6,048 bases of DNA from an uncultured Desulfobulbaceae bacterium (GTDB lineage: Bacteria; Desulfobacterota; Desulfobulbia; Desulfobulbales; BM004): assembly GCA_947258675.1 (NCBI GenBank), contig CAMYJP010000132.1:1-6048 (forward strand). Direction: 5' to 3'. The position numbers and the translations under genes are program-made. Numbering within the stretch: the first letter of the stretch is position 1; every line of letters starts with the position of its first letter. Shown piece by piece: positions 4,826 through 6,048 of the stretch. The notes under the pieces were generated by a model, which was not told the origin of the DNA, did not search any database, and was given only the letters and a program-made list of their open reading frames with translations.

Positions 4826-6048
4826 ATGATGAGTAATACTGCAAAAAAAGGAACTGGCTCACTAGCCGTTTTCCTAGAATATTTCCTATGGCTTGTAGTG
4901 TTAACTCTTGCCTTTAACAAAATTCATGATGTCGATGCCTGGCTTCATCTCAGTCATGGAAAACTTCTCTGGAATCTGCGGGGACTTCCTGAAAGTGAAA
5001 TGTTCACCTACCCCACGTTTGGAACACCCCATTATTATACTTCATGGTTTTACAGTCTCATCTGCTATCTTTTTTATTCCCTGCTTAATGTGCATGGTCT
5101 GGTCTTCTTTAAGGCCACTATCATTACCCTTGCCTTTGCCATCTTATTCAAGGATTCTCTTATCGGGGCAAAAAGCTATGTGCTTGCCGCCTGCATACTC
5201 TCCGCTGTGGCTGTAATCACTTATGAACGATTTGTGCTGCGACCGGAATTATTTTTAATCCTCTTTCTATCCTTGAGCATCTATTGGTTGAATTTATATC
5301 TCTACAAAGACAGGAAATACATCTTCGCCCTGCCTGCTATCCATCTGCTGTGGGCAAATTGCCACTCCAGTGTCACCCTGATGATAGTCCCATTTTTCGC
5401 CTTTATCGTCGGTGGAATTCTGCAACAATTTATCAGAAAACGTTGGCATGGGATGTCTTATGCCCCCACCGGAAAACAGATAAAAACCGTTTTCTTTATC
5501 TTTTTACTATCAGCTGCCGCATCGCTGCTAACGCCGAATTTTATCAGCCAGTATCTCTATGGAGCCAAAATGCTTGGCATGGAATGGTATAAGCAAGAAA
5601 TACAGGAGTTAAGAGCACCGGTCGGCAGGTATTTGTATAATGTTATGCTGGTAAGTCTGGCTGTTCTTCTCTCTTTTGTATTGAACAAAAAGCGATTCTC
5701 CATGATTCATTTGCTGCAGGTGCTGCCTGCTCTGATCTTATCCTTTCTGTCAATTAGGTTTTATTATCTTGGTGCCATTGTTGGTGGTCCTGCCTTTATT
5801 CGAAATCTTTCTTCATTTATGAGCACAAAAAATTATTACAATATTTTTAATTCAAAGGCCATTACCATAGCAGCGCTCTGTTTTTCTGTCGGTTGTATCT
5901 ATTATACTCTAACACTCACAGAACCTTCCGGCCTGAAACGAAACAAATTTGGTACTGGATTTGATTATTCACTGATGCCGAAAAAGGCTGTCGAATATAT
6001 GAACAAGAAAAAAATATCCGGCAGGATCTTCAATCAATTCCATCTTGG
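4826..6048 (+). CDS. Large polytopic membrane protein of an uncharacterised conserved family, 3'-truncated by the window edge
   Basis: The frame is open from ATG 4826 (tandem ATG at 4829) to the right edge with no stop: 407 codons plus 2 bases. An in-frame TAG at 4811-4813 fixes the start. After a short basic N-terminus comes a membrane segment (about 13-31), then a loop with HDVDAWLHLSHGKLLW (34-49), GLPESEMFTYPTFGTPHYYTSW (53-74) and further helices. RPELFLILFL (139-148), HLLWANCHSS (173-182), LTPNFISQYLYG (235-246) and RFYYLGAIVGGPAFIRN (311-327) follow, and the visible end is PKKAVEYM...GRIFNQFHLG. This order (D-x-D-x-W-x-H-L loop, RPEL, W-A-N-x-H, and a final NEY/NQF-x-x-G motif) is a recurring pattern in bacterial integral membrane proteins annotated only as hypothetical or GT39-like. 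The acidic DVD in the first outer loop fits a GT-C layout. The neighbourhood implies surface glycan synthesis; the reaction is unknown. Family members usually run some 100-200 residues further. Confidence 0.88.
   Translation, partial: MMSNTAKKGTGSLAVFLEYFLWLVVLTLAFNKIHDVDAWLHLSHGKLLWNLRGLPESEMFTYPTFGTPHYYTSWFYSLICYLFYSLLNVHGLVFFKATIITLAFAILFKDSLIGAKSYVLAACILSAVAVITYERFVLRPELFLILFLSLSIYWLNLYLYKDRKYIFALPAIHLLWANCHSSVTLMIVPFFAFIVGGILQQFIRKRWHGMSYAPTGKQIKTVFFIFLLSAAASLLTPNFISQYLYGAKMLGMEWYKQEIQELRAPVGRYLYNVMLVSLAVLLSFVLNKKRFSMIHLLQVLPALILSFLSIRFYYLGAIVGGPAFIRNLSSFMSTKNYYNIFNSKAITIAALCFSVGCIYYTLTLTEPSGLKRNKFGTGFDYSLMPKKAVEYMNKKKISGRIFNQFHL

Noticed and set aside
4908..5216. Open frame of 102 codons on the + strand
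   Set aside because: It lies wholly inside the membrane-protein gene that starts at 4826, in another frame, and its translation lacks any family pattern while the 4826 frame shows coherent membrane segments and motifs.
5284..5592. Open frame of 102 codons on the + strand
   Set aside because: It overlaps the same membrane-protein gene in a different frame; the peptide is low in hydrophobic segments and unrecognisable, consistent with a shadow frame.

Overview
The window is a stretch of a cell-surface polysaccharide (exopolysaccharide, capsule or O-antigen type) gene cluster. All five genes lie on the + strand. They are three soluble or peripheral glycosyltransferases followed by two multi-pass membrane proteins; the first gene is cut by the left edge and the last by the right edge. 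The DNA is AT-rich by eye. At least one gene must use a non-ATG (TTG) start, and no start has a clear Shine-Dalgarno sequence at normal spacing. The gene families are those of a Gram-negative-type environmental bacterium. The intergenic REP-like palindromes and the TTTAGAG heptad recall anammox planctomycetes or Desulfobacterota, but that is an impression, not a taxonomic assignment.

Layout: (1) 2-853, C-terminal three quarters of a GT4 (GT-B fold) glycosyltransferase. (2) 858-2054, a second, divergent GT-B glycosyltransferase starting at TTG only 4 bp downstream, so very probably co-transcribed with the first. (3) 2055-2132, a short gap with a triplicated 7-bp repeat. (4) 2133-3008, a GT2 (GT-A fold) glycosyltransferase of the WbbL/rhamnosyltransferase-like type; its frame stays open for 27 codons past its UAG stop. 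(5) 3130-4605 (or from TTG 3100), a polytopic GT-C-like protein with a DE motif in the first extracytoplasmic loop and a GRYLFP motif near the C-terminus. (6) 4606-4825, a 220-bp gap with no credible gene, holding two related imperfect palindromes and a small dyad. (7) 4826 to the right edge, 407 codons of a second polytopic membrane protein from a widespread but functionally undefined family; it has no stop codon in the window.

How they may work together (inference): the GT4, GT-B and GT2 enzymes would add sugars from nucleotide-sugar donors to a lipid-linked glycan on the cytoplasmic face. The GT-C-type membrane proteins would act on the other face of the membrane with polyprenyl-phosphate-linked sugars, or help in glycan modification or assembly. 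No flippase, polymerase, sugar-nucleotide synthesis gene, exosortase or transposase is visible here, so the product cannot be named.

No RNA genes, CRISPR arrays, intact mobile elements or convincing promoters were seen.
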